Assembly: GCF_014199945.1 (NCBI RefSeq)
Contig: NZ_JACHOR010000003.1
Span: forward strand, 434,001 to 498,000
Source: Brevundimonas variabilis
Lineage (GTDB): Bacteria; Pseudomonadota; Alphaproteobacteria; Caulobacterales; Caulobacteraceae
Direction: 5' to 3'
DNA length: 64,000 nt
Positions 8,529-17,482 of this stretch are shown piece by piece. A model generated the notes under the pieces. The model did no database searches and was not told the origin of the DNA. It saw nothing but the letters and a program-made list of their open reading frames with translations. Every line of letters begins with the position of its first letter. The first letter of the stretch is position 1. A program made the position numbers and the translations under genes.

Positions 8529-9550
8529 GCATCCATACGTCCGTCGTCTGGCGCGACACGCCTAATCTCCAGGTCGAGGCGGCGGGCGTGACCTTCGCCT
8601 ACCGGCGCCTGGGCCCGGAGGGCGGCATGCCGCTGGTGATGCTGAATCACTGGGGAGCGACCCTGGACAATTTCGATCCCCGGATCGTCGACGGGCTGGC
8701 CCAGGGTCGCACAGTCTATGCGCTCGACTATCGCGGCGTCGGCGGATCGGGCGGACGAGCTCCCACGACCATCGCAGAGATGTCCGCCGACATGATCGCC
8801 GCGATCGAGGCGCTCGACCTGACGACCGTCGATCTGCTGGGCTTTTCGCTCGGCGGTTTCGTCGCCCAGGACATCCTGCGTCAGGCCCCTGCTCTGGTCC
8901 GGAAGGTGATCCTTTCCGGCACCGGCCCGGCCGGCGGCCCCGGCATCCGCCTCGTCGGACCGGTGTCCTGGCCCCTGATCGCCAAGGCGGTCGTCACCCG
9001 CCGCGATCCCAAATTCTACCTGTTCTTCACTGCCAGCGAGACCAGTCGAAGGGCGGCGAACGCCTTCCTCGATCGGTTGAAGGAACGCGTCAGCGACCGG
9101 GACAAACCGATCACCTCCAGCGCCTTCCTGCGCCAACTGCGGGCGATCAAGCATTGGGGCCTGCAGCCGCCTCGGCCGGCGAGCGCTGCATGGCCCTGCC
9201 GGTCGTGGTGCCGGTGGGCAAGAAGACCGCCGACGAACTTCGCGAGCGCATGGTCGCCGAGATTCCGACAATGCGGGTCGGCGTCTCGACCGACGCGGGG
9301 GCCCACTACGGCCCGGTCGTCACCGCCCAGCACAAGGCCCGCGTCGAGGGCTGGATCGAGCAGGGGGTCAAGGACGGCGCAGAGCTGGTCGTCGACGGCC
9401 GCGGCTTCAGCCTGCAGGGGCACGAGAAGGGCTATTTCATCGGCCCGTCCCTGTTCGACCACGTCACGCCCGAGATGGAATCCTACAAGGAGGAGATCTT
9501 CGGCCCGGTCCTGCAGATCGTCCGCGCCGCCAGCTTCGAGGAGGCGCTGA
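8525..9550 (+). pseudogene. 3'-truncated alpha/beta hydrolase fused out of frame to mmsA remnant
   Basis: The GTG start overlaps the preceding stop (GTGA). The first 217 or so residues are a normal alpha/beta hydrolase: the oxyanion region NHWGATLDNFDP, the strand VYALDYRGVGGSGG, and the nucleophile elbow GFSLGGF around residue 117. After RQLRAIKHWGLQ, where the family continues into the strand bearing the catalytic Asp and later the His, the sequence changes abruptly to an arginine/alanine/tryptophan-rich out-of-frame reading of mmsA up to a stop at 9550. The catalytic Asp and His are therefore lost. The gene is probably non-functional, although an open frame of 341 codons remains. The break is at about 9160-9170. 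Confidence 0.8.
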
Positions 9551-9849
9551 GCCTGCCCAGCAAGCACCAGTACGGCAACGGCGTCGCCATCTTCACCCAG
9601 AACGGCCGCGCGGCCCGCGACTTCGCCGCCCGCGTCAACGTCGGCATGGTCGGGATCAACGTGCCCATACCGGTGCCGGTCGCCTATCACACCTTCGGCG
9701 GCTGGAAGCGTTCGGCCTTCGGCGACACCAATCAGCACGGCATGGAGGGCGTGAAGTTCTGGACCAAGGTCAAGACTATCACCGCCCGCTGGCCGGACTC
9801 GGAGCTGGAGCACGCCGATTCCAGCTTCGTCATTCCGACAATGGGGTGA
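9163..9849 (+). pseudogene. mmsA: mmsA remnant: C-terminal 228 residues of methylmalonate-semialdehyde dehydrogenase
   Basis: This frame encodes the catalytic C-terminal half of methylmalonate-semialdehyde dehydrogenase (CoA-acylating), the NAD- and CoA-dependent enzyme of valine catabolism. The active-site Cys motif AGERCMA is the first thing present, followed by VVVPVGKKTADELRERMV, GPVVTAQHK, YKEEIFGPVLQIV and the C-terminal GVKFWTKVKT. A complete MmsA is about 500 residues; the N-terminal 270 or so, holding most of the NAD-binding domain, are missing. An internal ATG at 9190 exists but no ribosome binding site is evident. The preceding sequence belongs to an alpha/beta hydrolase, so a deletion or recombination joined the two. 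The fragment is followed by an acyl-CoA dehydrogenase gene, the usual neighbour of mmsA. Confidence 0.88.
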
Positions 9850-9943
9850 CATGATCGAACGGCGCACCTCACTCCCCTGAGCCTCGTCTATCGCCCGGGT
9901 CGAACGCGGAGGCGCTCCCCGGGCGTCATTCCAAGGAGACCCC

Positions 9944-11083
9944 ATGGATTTCTCCCTCACCGAGGATCAGCGCGCCATTCAGGACGCGGCGCGCGCGTTC
10001 GCCGACGCGGAACTGGCGCCTCATTCGGCCGAGTGGGACGAGACGAAACACTTTCCCGTCGACGTCATGCGTCGTGCCGCCGAGACGGGCTTCGCGGCCA
10101 TCTATGCCGGCGAAGAGCATGGCGGCATGGCGCTCGGCCGGGTCGAGGCGGCGGTGATCTTCGAGGAGCTGGCGCGGGGCGACGTGTCGACGGCGGCCTT
10201 CATCTCGATCCACAACATGGCGACCTGGATGATCGACAGGTTCGGGTCAGAGGATCTGCGCGCCCGCTATGTGCCGCGTCTGGCGACGATGGAGCGGATC
10301 GCGAGCTACTGCCTGACCGAACCGGGCTCGGGATCGGACGCGGCGGCGATGCGGACGACCGCGACGCGAGACGGCGACGATTTCGTCCTGAACGGGTCCA
10401 AGGCCTTCATCTCGGGCGCCGGGACCTCGGACGTCTATGTCGTCATGGCGCGGACGGGGGAGGCAGGGCCCAAGGGCATCAGCGCGTTCGTGGTCGAGAA
10501 GGGCACGCCGGGCCTCAGCTTCGGGGCGCAGGAGAAGAAGATGGGCTGGAACTCCCAACCCACGGCCATCGTGGCGTTCGACGACTGTAGGGTGCCGGCC
10601 GCCAACCTCCTGGGCAAGGAGGGCGACGGGTTCCGCTATGCGATGATGGGGCTGGACGGCGGGCGGTTGAACATCGCGGCCTGTTCGCTGGGCGGGGCGA
10701 GGCTGGCGCTTGAGACGGCCCAGGCCTACGTCGCCACGCGAAAACAGTTCGGCAAGGCGCTGGCGGAGTTCCAGAATACGCAGTTCAAGCTGGCCGACAT
10801 GGCCACGGCGCTGGAGGCCGCGCGGCTGATGGTGCTGCGCGGGGCCTGGGCGCTGGACACGCGTCATCCGGAAGCGACCAAATGGTGCGCCATGGCCAAG
10901 CGGATGGCCACCGACGCCTGTTTCGACATCGCCGACGAGGCGCTGCAGCTGCACGGTGGCTACGGCTATCTGAGGGACTATCCGCTGGAACGGATCGTGC
11001 GCGATCTGCGGGTCCACCGCATCCTGGAGGGCACCAACGAGATCATGCGGGTGATCACCGCGCGGGAGTTAATGCGGCAATAG
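9944..11083 (+). CDS. Acyl-CoA dehydrogenase, isobutyryl-CoA dehydrogenase-like
   Basis: A 379-aa acyl-CoA dehydrogenase of normal length, with AAGGAG upstream of the ATG. Signatures are YCLTEPGSGSDAAAM (FAD/substrate region), RKQFGKALAEFQ, and LQLHGGYGYLRDYPLERIVRD with ILEGTNEIM, where Glu362 occupies the catalytic-base position of short-chain acyl-CoA dehydrogenases. In relatives this gene follows mmsA in the valine-degradation cluster, supporting isobutyryl-CoA as substrate. Here mmsA is truncated and the usual enoyl-CoA hydratase and mmsB genes do not follow, so the pathway is interrupted at this locus. Its 3' end overlaps the convergent ligase gene by 29 bp, which suggests a junction created by rearrangement. 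Confidence 0.85.
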   Translation: MDFSLTEDQRAIQDAARAFADAELAPHSAEWDETKHFPVDVMRRAAETGFAAIYAGEEHGGMALGRVEAAVIFEELARGDVSTAAFISIHNMATWMIDRFGSEDLRARYVPRLATMERIASYCLTEPGSGSDAAAMRTTATRDGDDFVLNGSKAFISGAGTSDVYVVMARTGEAGPKGISAFVVEKGTPGLSFGAQEKKMGWNSQPTAIVAFDDCRVPAANLLGKEGDGFRYAMMGLDGGRLNIAACSLGGARLALETAQAYVATRKQFGKALAEFQNTQFKLADMATALEAARLMVLRGAWALDTRHPEATKWCAMAKRMATDACFDIADEALQLHGGYGYLRDYPLERIVRDLRVHRILEGTNEIMRVITARELMRQ

Positions 11084-12776
11084 CCCGCAATGTGTCCTTC
11101 AGGATCTTTCCGTTCGGATTTCGCGGGAGCGGTTCCGCCAGGACCAGGATGCGAACCGGGCATTTGTAGGCGGCGAGCCGCCCGTGGAGGAAGATCTTTA
11201 GGTCAGCCTCGGACACAACCATACCCAGCTTCAATGTAACGGCGGCGGCGGGTTCCTCTCCGAGCGTGGGATGGGGCAGACCGAACGCGGCGACATCCAT
11301 GATCGCCGGGTACTCGTAGAGCACGTTCTCGATCTCGCTGCAGAAGATGTTCTCCCCGCCCCGGATCAGCATGTCCTTCAGCCGATCGACGACGTAGCAG
11401 AAGCCCTCGTCATCGACCCGCGCGAGATCGCCCGTGCGTACCCAACCGTCGACGAAGGTCCGGGCCGTGGCCTCCGGATTGTTCCAGTAGCCGCGGGCCG
11501 TCATCGGTCCCGATACCCAGAGTTCGCCCACGTCCCCGATCGGCAGCTCGGTCTTGCCGTCCACCGGATCGACGATGCGGATTTGCCCCACGGCGGGCGA
11601 CGGTCCGCAGCTGGTCGGTCGCGCCTCATAGTCCTCGTCGTTGTGGCTGGTGAAAGTGCCAGAGGTCTCCGACATGCCCCAGCCCTGACCCGCGCGGGTC
11701 TGGGGGAAGACCTCGCGGATGCGCCGCACCAGTTCCGGTGCGGACGGTGCCCCACCCCACCCTAGGGCGACCAGCGACGACAGGTCGTGGTCGTCACGCG
11801 CGGGGTGTTCGAGCAACTGCCAGGCGATGGTCGGCACGCCCCCGGCCGACGCCAGCCGCTCGCGCTCGATCAGGGCGAACGCCTGGACCGGATCCCATTT
11901 CCGCATCATCGCCAGCTTGGATCCGCCGAACATCGCCAGATTGAGGATCGCGACGCAGCCGGTGACATGGAAGAAGGGCACGGAGATCAGCCCCGAATAC
12001 TGGGGTGCGGCCAGCCCGGTCGGCGGCGGCGTTTCTCCTCGACGAATGAAGGCGCGCTGCTGAGTGGCAAGGGCGGTGATGATGTTGCTGTTGACCGCGC
12101 GCTGCGTGGACAGGACGCCTTTGGGCTGGCCGGTGGTGCCGGATGTGTAGAACAGCGTCGCGTCGTCTTCGGGTCCTAAGTCTGGCACGATACCGGCGTG
12201 ATCCGGCAGGTCGCTCCATGAGGCTGGGCGGCCAATGATCGCCTCAATATCGACCACGCCTGCGTCGATCAGGGGGTCGACTGGCCGGGATACGAAGGCA
12301 TGGGTTACACTTGGCAAGGCCAGCAGGTCGGGCCCGTGTCGGGCGTATCGTTCCCCATCGAGGATGATCACCTTGCTGCCGCTGTCGCGAACGGCGAAGG
12401 CCAGCTCCGGGCCGGTCCACCAGGCGTTCAGCGGCGTCACCACGGCGCCGAGCGATGCCGCCGCATAAAAGGCGACCGGCCATTCCGGAAGGTTGCGCAT
12501 GACGATGGCGACCCGATCGCCCTTGACCACGCCGGCCTCGCTGAGGGCCGCAGCGAAATTCGTTGCCGCGCGCCAATGCGCTTCGAAGGTGATCCGCTCG
12601 TCCTCGTATACGAAGGCGATGCGATCGCCGTAGATTCTGGAATGGGCGAGAACGGCCCCGAGCGACACGGGCGCGTGCTTCCAGACCCGGACTGTTCGAC
12701 CGTCGATGACCGCATCAGCGGTCTCACAGGGCATCCCCGGCGCGATGACCCGCGCGGTCGCCTCGGCCAGGCTCAT
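11055..12776 (-). CDS. AMP-forming acyl-CoA ligase (class I adenylate-forming enzyme)
   Basis: A 573-aa adenylate-forming enzyme. The phosphate-binding loop YTSGTTGQPKG is at residues 210-220, GWGMSETSG forms the A5 region, WVRTGDLARVDDEGF the ATP/hinge region, and PRNPNGKILKD the C-terminal lysine motif. The start MSLAEATARV (12776) is chosen by homology-like spacing; a much longer open frame extends upstream but runs through the divergent hydrolase gene and is a GC artefact. The enzyme should activate a carboxylic acid as a CoA thioester. It is divergent from the serine hydrolase gene, with operator copy A between them, so the two are probably co-regulated. Substrate unknown. Confidence 0.88.
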   Translation of the reverse strand: MSLAEATARVIAPGMPCETADAVIDGRTVRVWKHAPVSLGAVLAHSRIYGDRIAFVYEDERITFEAHWRAATNFAAALSEAGVVKGDRVAIVMRNLPEWPVAFYAAASLGAVVTPLNAWWTGPELAFAVRDSGSKVIILDGERYARHGPDLLALPSVTHAFVSRPVDPLIDAGVVDIEAIIGRPASWSDLPDHAGIVPDLGPEDDATLFYTSGTTGQPKGVLSTQRAVNSNIITALATQQRAFIRRGETPPPTGLAAPQYSGLISVPFFHVTGCVAILNLAMFGGSKLAMMRKWDPVQAFALIERERLASAGGVPTIAWQLLEHPARDDHDLSSLVALGWGGAPSAPELVRRIREVFPQTRAGQGWGMSETSGTFTSHNDEDYEARPTSCGPSPAVGQIRIVDPVDGKTELPIGDVGELWVSGPMTARGYWNNPEATARTFVDGWVRTGDLARVDDEGFCYVVDRLKDMLIRGGENIFCSEIENVLYEYPAIMDVAAFGLPHPTLGEEPAAAVTLKLGMVVSEADLKIFLHGRLAAYKCPVRILVLAEPLPRNPNGKILKDTLRAIAALTPAR

Positions 12777-12855
12777 GGCCGGCCATGACGATGTTCCATC
12801 CTGCGATGCGATGTGGGGCAAGGGTGTCTCCAGAGATCGACGACATCGCGACAAT

Positions 12856-12872
12856 ATGTCAATAATCGACAA
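12856..12872 (-). promoter_or_regulatory. GntR-type operator, copy A
   Basis: On the minus strand it reads TTGTCGATTATTGACAT, identical over all 17 bases to copy C at 22913-22929. It lies between the divergent acyl-CoA ligase (minus) and serine hydrolase (plus) genes. See the finding on the five-copy regulon. Confidence 0.75.
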
Positions 12873-12893
12873 TCTTGTCTGAGGTCGAGACCC

Positions 12894-14174
12894 ATGAACC
12901 GATTTCCTCTTCCCGCGCGCCCTTCCGCTATCTGTCGTCGCGAATTCCTGGCCGCCGGGGCCGGCCTGATCCTGTCGCCGGGACCCGCAGCGGCCGCCCG
13001 ATCGACGCAAGGGCTGGAAAGCGCCAGCCAGGCGTTGAAGGCGTTCGTCGATGGCGGCGCCCTGCCCTTCGCGTCGATGCGCATCGCAAGGAACGGCGAG
13101 ATCCTGCTGGACGCCTTTCACAGCGGCGCGGGTCCGGTGTCTGTCGACAGTCTGTTCCGCATCTACTCCATGACGAAGCCGGTGGTGGCGGCGGCGACCC
13201 TGCTGATTTGCGAGGAAGGGCGATTGACCCTCGATACCCCGGTCGGCGACGTGATCCCGGCTTTCAGGAGCCTGACCGTCGCCACCGATGCGACAGGCGC
13301 GACCGAACCGGCGCGAACGATGACGGTGGCTCATCTGCTGACCCATGCATCGGGGATCAGCAACAGCTGGAACGGAGACGCGGCCTCGGCGGCCTATCGC
13401 GCAGCGGGCCTCGACGCTGGCGCCTGGATGTTCAATCCCGCCATAGGCGGGCTGGACGGGTTCGCCGAGAAAATCGCCGCCGTTCCGCTGCGCTTCCAGC
13501 CCGGAGAGGGCTGGCTGTACGGCTACTCGCTGGATATCGCCGGTCTCGTGATCCAGCGCGTGTCCGGCCTGAGTCTCGGCGACTACATGAAGGCGCATCT
13601 GTTCGATCCGCTCGGTATGAGCGACACGGGGTTCCAGGCGCCGACAGACGGCGCCGCACGGATGACCGATCTGTGGACGGTCCGGGACGGCGCGGCGCAG
13701 GTCGTCGAACGCGGAGCGAACTCGGCCTTGCTGAGGCCGCCCGCCGCTCAATCGGGCAGCGCCGGCCTCGTCTCCAGCCTGCGGGACTACGGCCGGTTCG
13801 CCGACATGCTGGCCTGCGGTGGTTCTGTCGGCGGCGTCCGGGTCATGTCGCCCGCTTCGGTCGCTTTGATGACGTCCCCTTACGGTCCCCAGGACAGGGT
13901 CGCAGAGGGCCTGAGCCGGTTCGCGGCCATCGGCCTGGGGGGCTCCGGCACGGGGCTGGGCCAGGCGCTCGGGGGCGTCGCCACCCTGTCGGACGCCGCC
14001 GGCGCGGGCTCTCGCGGCGAATACAGCTGGGGCGGAGCGGCCAGCACCACCTTCTGGGCCGCGCCCGAGATTGGTCTGTCGGTCGTTGTCATGACCCAGA
14101 GGCTCCCTTCGGGATCCGTCCCGCTGCGCGATATCCTCAGACCCTTGATTTATCGGGCGTTGGGCGGAGGATGA
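12894..14174 (+). CDS. Serine hydrolase of the class C beta-lactamase/esterase family, Tat-exported
   Basis: A 426-aa protein of the beta-lactamase-related (EstB/class C-like) family. The nucleophile motif SMTK is at residues 92-95 (Ser-X-X-Lys), with a tyrosine motif in WLYGYSLDI. An N-terminal Arg-Arg pair with a hydrophobic stretch (CRREFLAAGAGLIL, residues 14-27) and an Ala-rich end suggest Tat export to the periplasm. Members without the full beta-lactamase triad usually cleave esters or D-amino-acid amides. In this island it may cut an ester or amide bond of the imported compound. True beta-lactamase activity is unlikely but not excluded. Confidence 0.85.
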   Translation: MNRFPLPARPSAICRREFLAAGAGLILSPGPAAAARSTQGLESASQALKAFVDGGALPFASMRIARNGEILLDAFHSGAGPVSVDSLFRIYSMTKPVVAAATLLICEEGRLTLDTPVGDVIPAFRSLTVATDATGATEPARTMTVAHLLTHASGISNSWNGDAASAAYRAAGLDAGAWMFNPAIGGLDGFAEKIAAVPLRFQPGEGWLYGYSLDIAGLVIQRVSGLSLGDYMKAHLFDPLGMSDTGFQAPTDGAARMTDLWTVRDGAAQVVERGANSALLRPPAAQSGSAGLVSSLRDYGRFADMLACGGSVGGVRVMSPASVALMTSPYGPQDRVAEGLSRFAAIGLGGSGTGLGQALGGVATLSDAAGAGSRGEYSWGGAASTTFWAAPEIGLSVVVMTQRLPSGSVPLRDILRPLIYRALGGG

Positions 14175-14254
14175 GAATGCAGGCCGCATTTCCGATGTAG
14201 GATCGAGCCTGCATCGGAAGACCGATTCCTGCCCGCCGAAGGAGACCAGCGCCG

Positions 14255-14740
14255 TTGCCGCCCCCCCAGCCTTCAACCGGTCCCGAGACGCACGAAGATG
14301 AAAGCATGGCGGGCGACGCCATCGCCGACCTGTTCGTCGATCGGATACTCGAAGGCTTGAATGCACCGGGTTCCAGGTTGACGGAACGCGAGATCGCCTC
14401 GGTCGCCGGATGCACGCACGCACGCGCCCGCGAGGCCCTGCATCACCTCGAGAAGGCGGGCGCCGTCCGGATGTTCCGGCATCGAGGCGCGGTCGTGCTG
14501 AGCGCGGAGGATGCTCCGCCCCAGGAAATCGAGGCGGTCTGGGCGCGACTGCTGTCCCTGCTTGAGACCCTGGCCGGAGAGCGGTTGTCGGCATCGAACT
14601 CAGACCTCGACGCCCGCGCACGGTTCGCCGCGGAGACAGCGCAACTGGACCGCCTGGGGGCGCTCGCAGGCGACCTGAAACTGACGGTTCTGCTCAAGCG
14701 GCTGGCGCTGCATCGGGCCATCGTCTCGGTGTCCGCCTGA
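14255..14740 (+). CDS. Short GntR-family regulator with truncated effector domain
   Basis: A 161-aa protein with a GntR-like winged helix at about residues 24-85 (RLTEREIASVAGC, then ARAREALHHLEKAGAV and HRGAVVL). Only about 75 residues follow, roughly half of a normal FCD ligand-binding domain. A TTG at 14255 has AAGGAG 10 nt upstream; an ATG at 14306 is the alternative start. The stop overlaps the start of the next, full-length GntR gene (TGATG), so the two are translationally coupled. It may be a degraded duplicate or a regulator that forms heterodimers with its neighbour. Confidence 0.7.
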   Translation: MPPPQPSTGPETHEDESMAGDAIADLFVDRILEGLNAPGSRLTEREIASVAGCTHARAREALHHLEKAGAVRMFRHRGAVVLSAEDAPPQEIEAVWARLLSLLETLAGERLSASNSDLDARARFAAETAQLDRLGALAGDLKLTVLLKRLALHRAIVSVSA

Positions 14741-15459
14741 TGGATCCGGTCCGGGGCTATCTCGAAGGGACCGAGGATCTGGTCGTCGGCGTGGCGCGGA
14801 CGGCGTCCGTCGCAGATCAGATCGCCGCCTGGATTCGCGACCAAATCCAGTTCGGACACATCAAGCCCGGCGACCCGGTGCGCGAGACCCCGCTCGCCGA
14901 ACATTTCGGGGTCAGCCGGGGGCCGGTCCGAGACGCGCTGAAGATGCTGGACCGCGAACGTCTGATCGACCTGGGCGGTCGCAGCGGTGCGGTCGTGCGG
15001 ACGCAGTCCTCCGCTGAGTTGTTGTCCATCTTTCGCATCCGCGCGGAGATCACCGCCCTGACCATGCGGACGGCGGCGGAGCGTGAGCGGCGCAATCCCC
15101 GGCACCTGGACGCCATTCGAGACGGCGCCGCCGCGCTGGTCGCCCTGGCCGTGGACCGAGACGCGCCGGTGTCCGACTACATCCGCGTACGGCGGCGACT
15201 GTCGACGGTGATCAATCTGGTGGCGGACTCACCCTACCTGAACCGGCTGGGGCTCGAACTCGAACTGGAGATCGCGCTGCACTGGGCGGCGATGATGGGC
15301 AAGGCGAGACAGCATCAGTCCTCGCGCGCCTGGCTGCGCATCGCCGACGCCATCATCGAACGCCGCCCGGACGATGCCGAACGCGAAGGCCGCGCGATCG
15401 TCCTGGATTCCCTGAGCGAACTGCTGAGACCTGAAAAGGGGATCGTATCGCCGCTTTAG
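14740..15459 (+). CDS. GntR-family regulator with FCD domain (FadR subfamily)
   Basis: A 239-aa regulator. The winged helix spans about residues 24-90: VADQIAAWIRDQI, RETPLAEHFGVSRGPVRDALKMLDRERLI and GRSGAVVRT. An all-helical FCD domain follows (FRIRAEITALTMRTAAER...SELLRPEKG). FadR-type regulators bind short palindromes such as the five 17-bp sites in this island, so this is a prime candidate for their repressor. Its stop overlaps the convergent hydrolase stop by 4 bp. The ligand is presumably an acidic or CoA-linked pathway intermediate. Confidence 0.87.
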   Translation: MDPVRGYLEGTEDLVVGVARTASVADQIAAWIRDQIQFGHIKPGDPVRETPLAEHFGVSRGPVRDALKMLDRERLIDLGGRSGAVVRTQSSAELLSIFRIRAEITALTMRTAAERERRNPRHLDAIRDGAAALVALAVDRDAPVSDYIRVRRRLSTVINLVADSPYLNRLGLELELEIALHWAAMMGKARQHQSSRAWLRIADAIIERRPDDAEREGRAIVLDSLSELLRPEKGIVSPL

Positions 15460-16340
15460 GTTTGCGACCCGGACAGGAACGACCCGATCCGGTCGCTTGC
15501 GGCGAGAGCTTCGGGGGCGCCCGGCACGGCCTGCCAGACGTGGAACAGGCCCTCGCCCACGAAGAGTGTCGCCTCCACGCCGTCCGCCCGCGCACGATCA
15601 TGAAGCCGGGCGGCGTCGTCGAACAACACCTCCTCGCTGCCGACCTCGATCCACAACAGGGGGAAACCCGACAGGTCGGCGTGAAGCGGCGACACCAGCG
15701 GCCGACGGCGGTCCCCGACGGGCGCATAGGCATCGGCGAAGGCGGTGAGCACCGCTTCGCTCATATAGGGATCACGCCCCGCGCGGTCACGGATCGACGC
15801 CCCGCCCAGGGTCAGGTCCGTCCAGGGCGAGAGCACAGCTACCCGGGGCGGCAGGGGCAAGCCGTCCTCACGGAGCCGCAACAGCAGAGCGAGCGCCAGG
15901 CCGCCCCCGGCGGAGTCTCCGGCCAGCGTCGGAGGCGCGCCCTCGGTCTCGCAGAGCGACCGGTACACGGCGAAAGCATCGTCCAGTCCTGCCGGAAAGG
16001 GATGTTCCGGAGCCAGACGATAGTCCGGCACGACTCCCACGCGGTTCGCCGAACGCGCCAGTCGCCCGGCGAGCTCGCGGTGGGTTCGTGGCGAACCGAC
16101 GCAGTAGCCGCCGCCGTGCAGGTAAAGGAGCGTCCCTCCGGTTGCCGCCCCGTTGAGCCGCTCGCCCGCCACACCGGCAAACACGCCCGCCTCGACATCG
16201 ATATCCGTCGCCGCGAGCAAGAGTTCGGCATTCGCCTCGAAAGCAGCCCGACGCTGAGGCAGGGTGAGATGAAGCGCCTCTGCCCTCGCCCTGCGATGAC
16301 GAAGTAGATCGGCGGCAGCCTGGATAGCCGGACTGACCAT
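15456..16340 (-). CDS. Alpha/beta hydrolase fold-3 esterase (HSL family)
   Basis: A 294-aa carboxylesterase of the hormone-sensitive-lipase group. The HGGG oxyanion motif is at residues 75-78 and GDSAGG at 141-146 (nucleophile Ser143). VPDYRLAPEHPFPAGLDDA is typical of the family, the acid is in IEVGSEEVLFDDA and the His in GLFHVWQ. No signal peptide, so it acts in the cytoplasm. Its ATG overlaps the stop of the upstream dioxygenase gene (TGATG), so both enzymes are made from one message and probably act in sequence on the island's substrate. Confidence 0.9.
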   Translation of the reverse strand: MVSPAIQAAADLLRHRRARAEALHLTLPQRRAAFEANAELLLAATDIDVEAGVFAGVAGERLNGAATGGTLLYLHGGGYCVGSPRTHRELAGRLARSANRVGVVPDYRLAPEHPFPAGLDDAFAVYRSLCETEGAPPTLAGDSAGGGLALALLLRLREDGLPLPPRVAVLSPWTDLTLGGASIRDRAGRDPYMSEAVLTAFADAYAPVGDRRRPLVSPLHADLSGFPLLWIEVGSEEVLFDDAARLHDRARADGVEATLFVGEGLFHVWQAVPGAPEALAASDRIGSFLSGSQT

Positions 16341-17383
16341 CAACCGGGATCCCCCAGGGCCAGTCGGCGAGCGTGGCTCGCGGCGAACTCGCGGGTGGTT
16401 CGATAGGCGGGCGGCAACGGACGGCGGTTCCGTCGCAGGGTCGACCAGATGCGCAGCATGTGGCGCTTGCGCTCCGGCTCCGGCCATTCCTCGTAGGTCG
16501 TGCGTGCGTGCAGCACGGCATGATTGCTGGCGATCTGGATGTCTCCGGGCTGCATTCGGAAGGTATGCACATGGTTCGGGTCGTTGAGGGCGGCGTCGAG
16601 CGCATCGAGCGCGCGTCGCTGCAAGGGGGTCAGCGGCGCGACCCCGTCCAGCCGCTGCGCCAGTTCGATATAACCCCGCTTGTACAGGATGTTCAGCCGC
16701 CCCGCATGATCGGTCAGGACGGGCGCGGTCTGGAACGGCCGCTCCGGGCCGAGTTCGCCACGCGCGTCGAAATGAAAGTCCTGCTGCAACACCATCGCCA
16801 GCTCGGGATCGGTGGCCAGCAGGGTGTTGAACGCCTGACCCACGCTGACGACCCGGCTGAGCCCCCCCGACATGGCGTCCTGGACGCACAGGAAAAACAG
16901 GGCGTCGGAGCCGTCTCCGTGGAAATCCAGCTCGACGTTGGTCTGGTATCCGCGAAGGGTTCCGCCCAGAAAGGCGGCGGTGGCGCTGGCCTCGTCGGCG
17001 AAGACATGCGCCGCGCGAACGTGATGCAGTCTCTTTCCCGAGGCGTCCTGCGGTTCCGGATACCCCATGTGGGACGCCAGACCCCAGAACAGGCGTTCGA
17101 TGTCCGGCATCGACAGTCCCTCGATCGGAACACCGCGTAGCAGGGTCACGCCCCGCCCCCCCTCGATCTGGTCGATGATGCCGTCCAGTACTGGGCCTAG
17201 GGTCGGGAGAGGAAATTGATGCGGTTCGATCTCCTCAATCGTCAGCCTCCGGACCCGCGTATGTTCCAGCGCCGCCAGACACTCCGCTCTCTGGGTGGCG
17301 TCGAGCGTGTGAATCCAGGAAGGATCGGCCTGAAGCTGGGCGGCGGTCCATAGAGGGGGGCCGACGACGGGAGTGGTCCGCAT
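16340..17383 (-). CDS. TauD/TfdA-family Fe(II)/2-oxoglutarate-dependent dioxygenase (1)
   Basis: A 347-aa member of the TauD clan. The proximal iron ligands are probably His155 and Asp157 (ELDFHGDGSD), and the distal His and 2-oxoglutarate-binding Arg lie in SNHAVLHARTTYEEWPEPERKRHMLRIW. These enzymes hydroxylate an aliphatic carbon next to a heteroatom or amine, using O2 and 2-oxoglutarate. The ATG at 17383 follows a weak GGA. It is divergent from the second dioxygenase gene, with operator copy B between them, and coupled to the downstream esterase. It is longer than TauD itself and closer to uncharacterised relatives; substrate unknown. Confidence 0.85.
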   Translation of the reverse strand: MRTTPVVGPPLWTAAQLQADPSWIHTLDATQRAECLAALEHTRVRRLTIEEIEPHQFPLPTLGPVLDGIIDQIEGGRGVTLLRGVPIEGLSMPDIERLFWGLASHMGYPEPQDASGKRLHHVRAAHVFADEASATAAFLGGTLRGYQTNVELDFHGDGSDALFFLCVQDAMSGGLSRVVSVGQAFNTLLATDPELAMVLQQDFHFDARGELGPERPFQTAPVLTDHAGRLNILYKRGYIELAQRLDGVAPLTPLQRRALDALDAALNDPNHVHTFRMQPGDIQIASNHAVLHARTTYEEWPEPERKRHMLRIWSTLRRNRRPLPPAYRTTREFAASHARRLALGDPG

Positions 17384-17430
17384 GGCATCATCCGATTGTT
17401 CGTAAGGCCAAGAACGCCTCACCTGGCCTA

Positions 17431-17447
17431 TTGTCAATAATCTACAT
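17431..17447 (+). promoter_or_regulatory. GntR-type operator, copy B
   Basis: TTGTCAATAATCTACAT, a slightly imperfect copy of the 17-bp palindrome, lies between the two divergent dioxygenase genes, 36 bp before the plus-strand start and 48 bp before the minus-strand start. Confidence 0.7.
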
Positions 17448-17482
17448 GATGGCATAGTGCGGTCGGCCGCAAGGAGGGCTGC

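Noticed and set aside
12894-14174. Calling this serine hydrolase a beta-lactamase resistance gene
   Set aside because: It has the SXXK nucleophile but belongs to the wide EstB-like group. Its operator and neighbours point to catabolism.
11055-14621. Single minus-strand open frame of 1188 codons
   Set aside because: Only the part from 12776 downwards encodes the ligase. The rest is the reverse of the serine hydrolase gene and lacks any domain; high GC content removes stops from the antisense frame.
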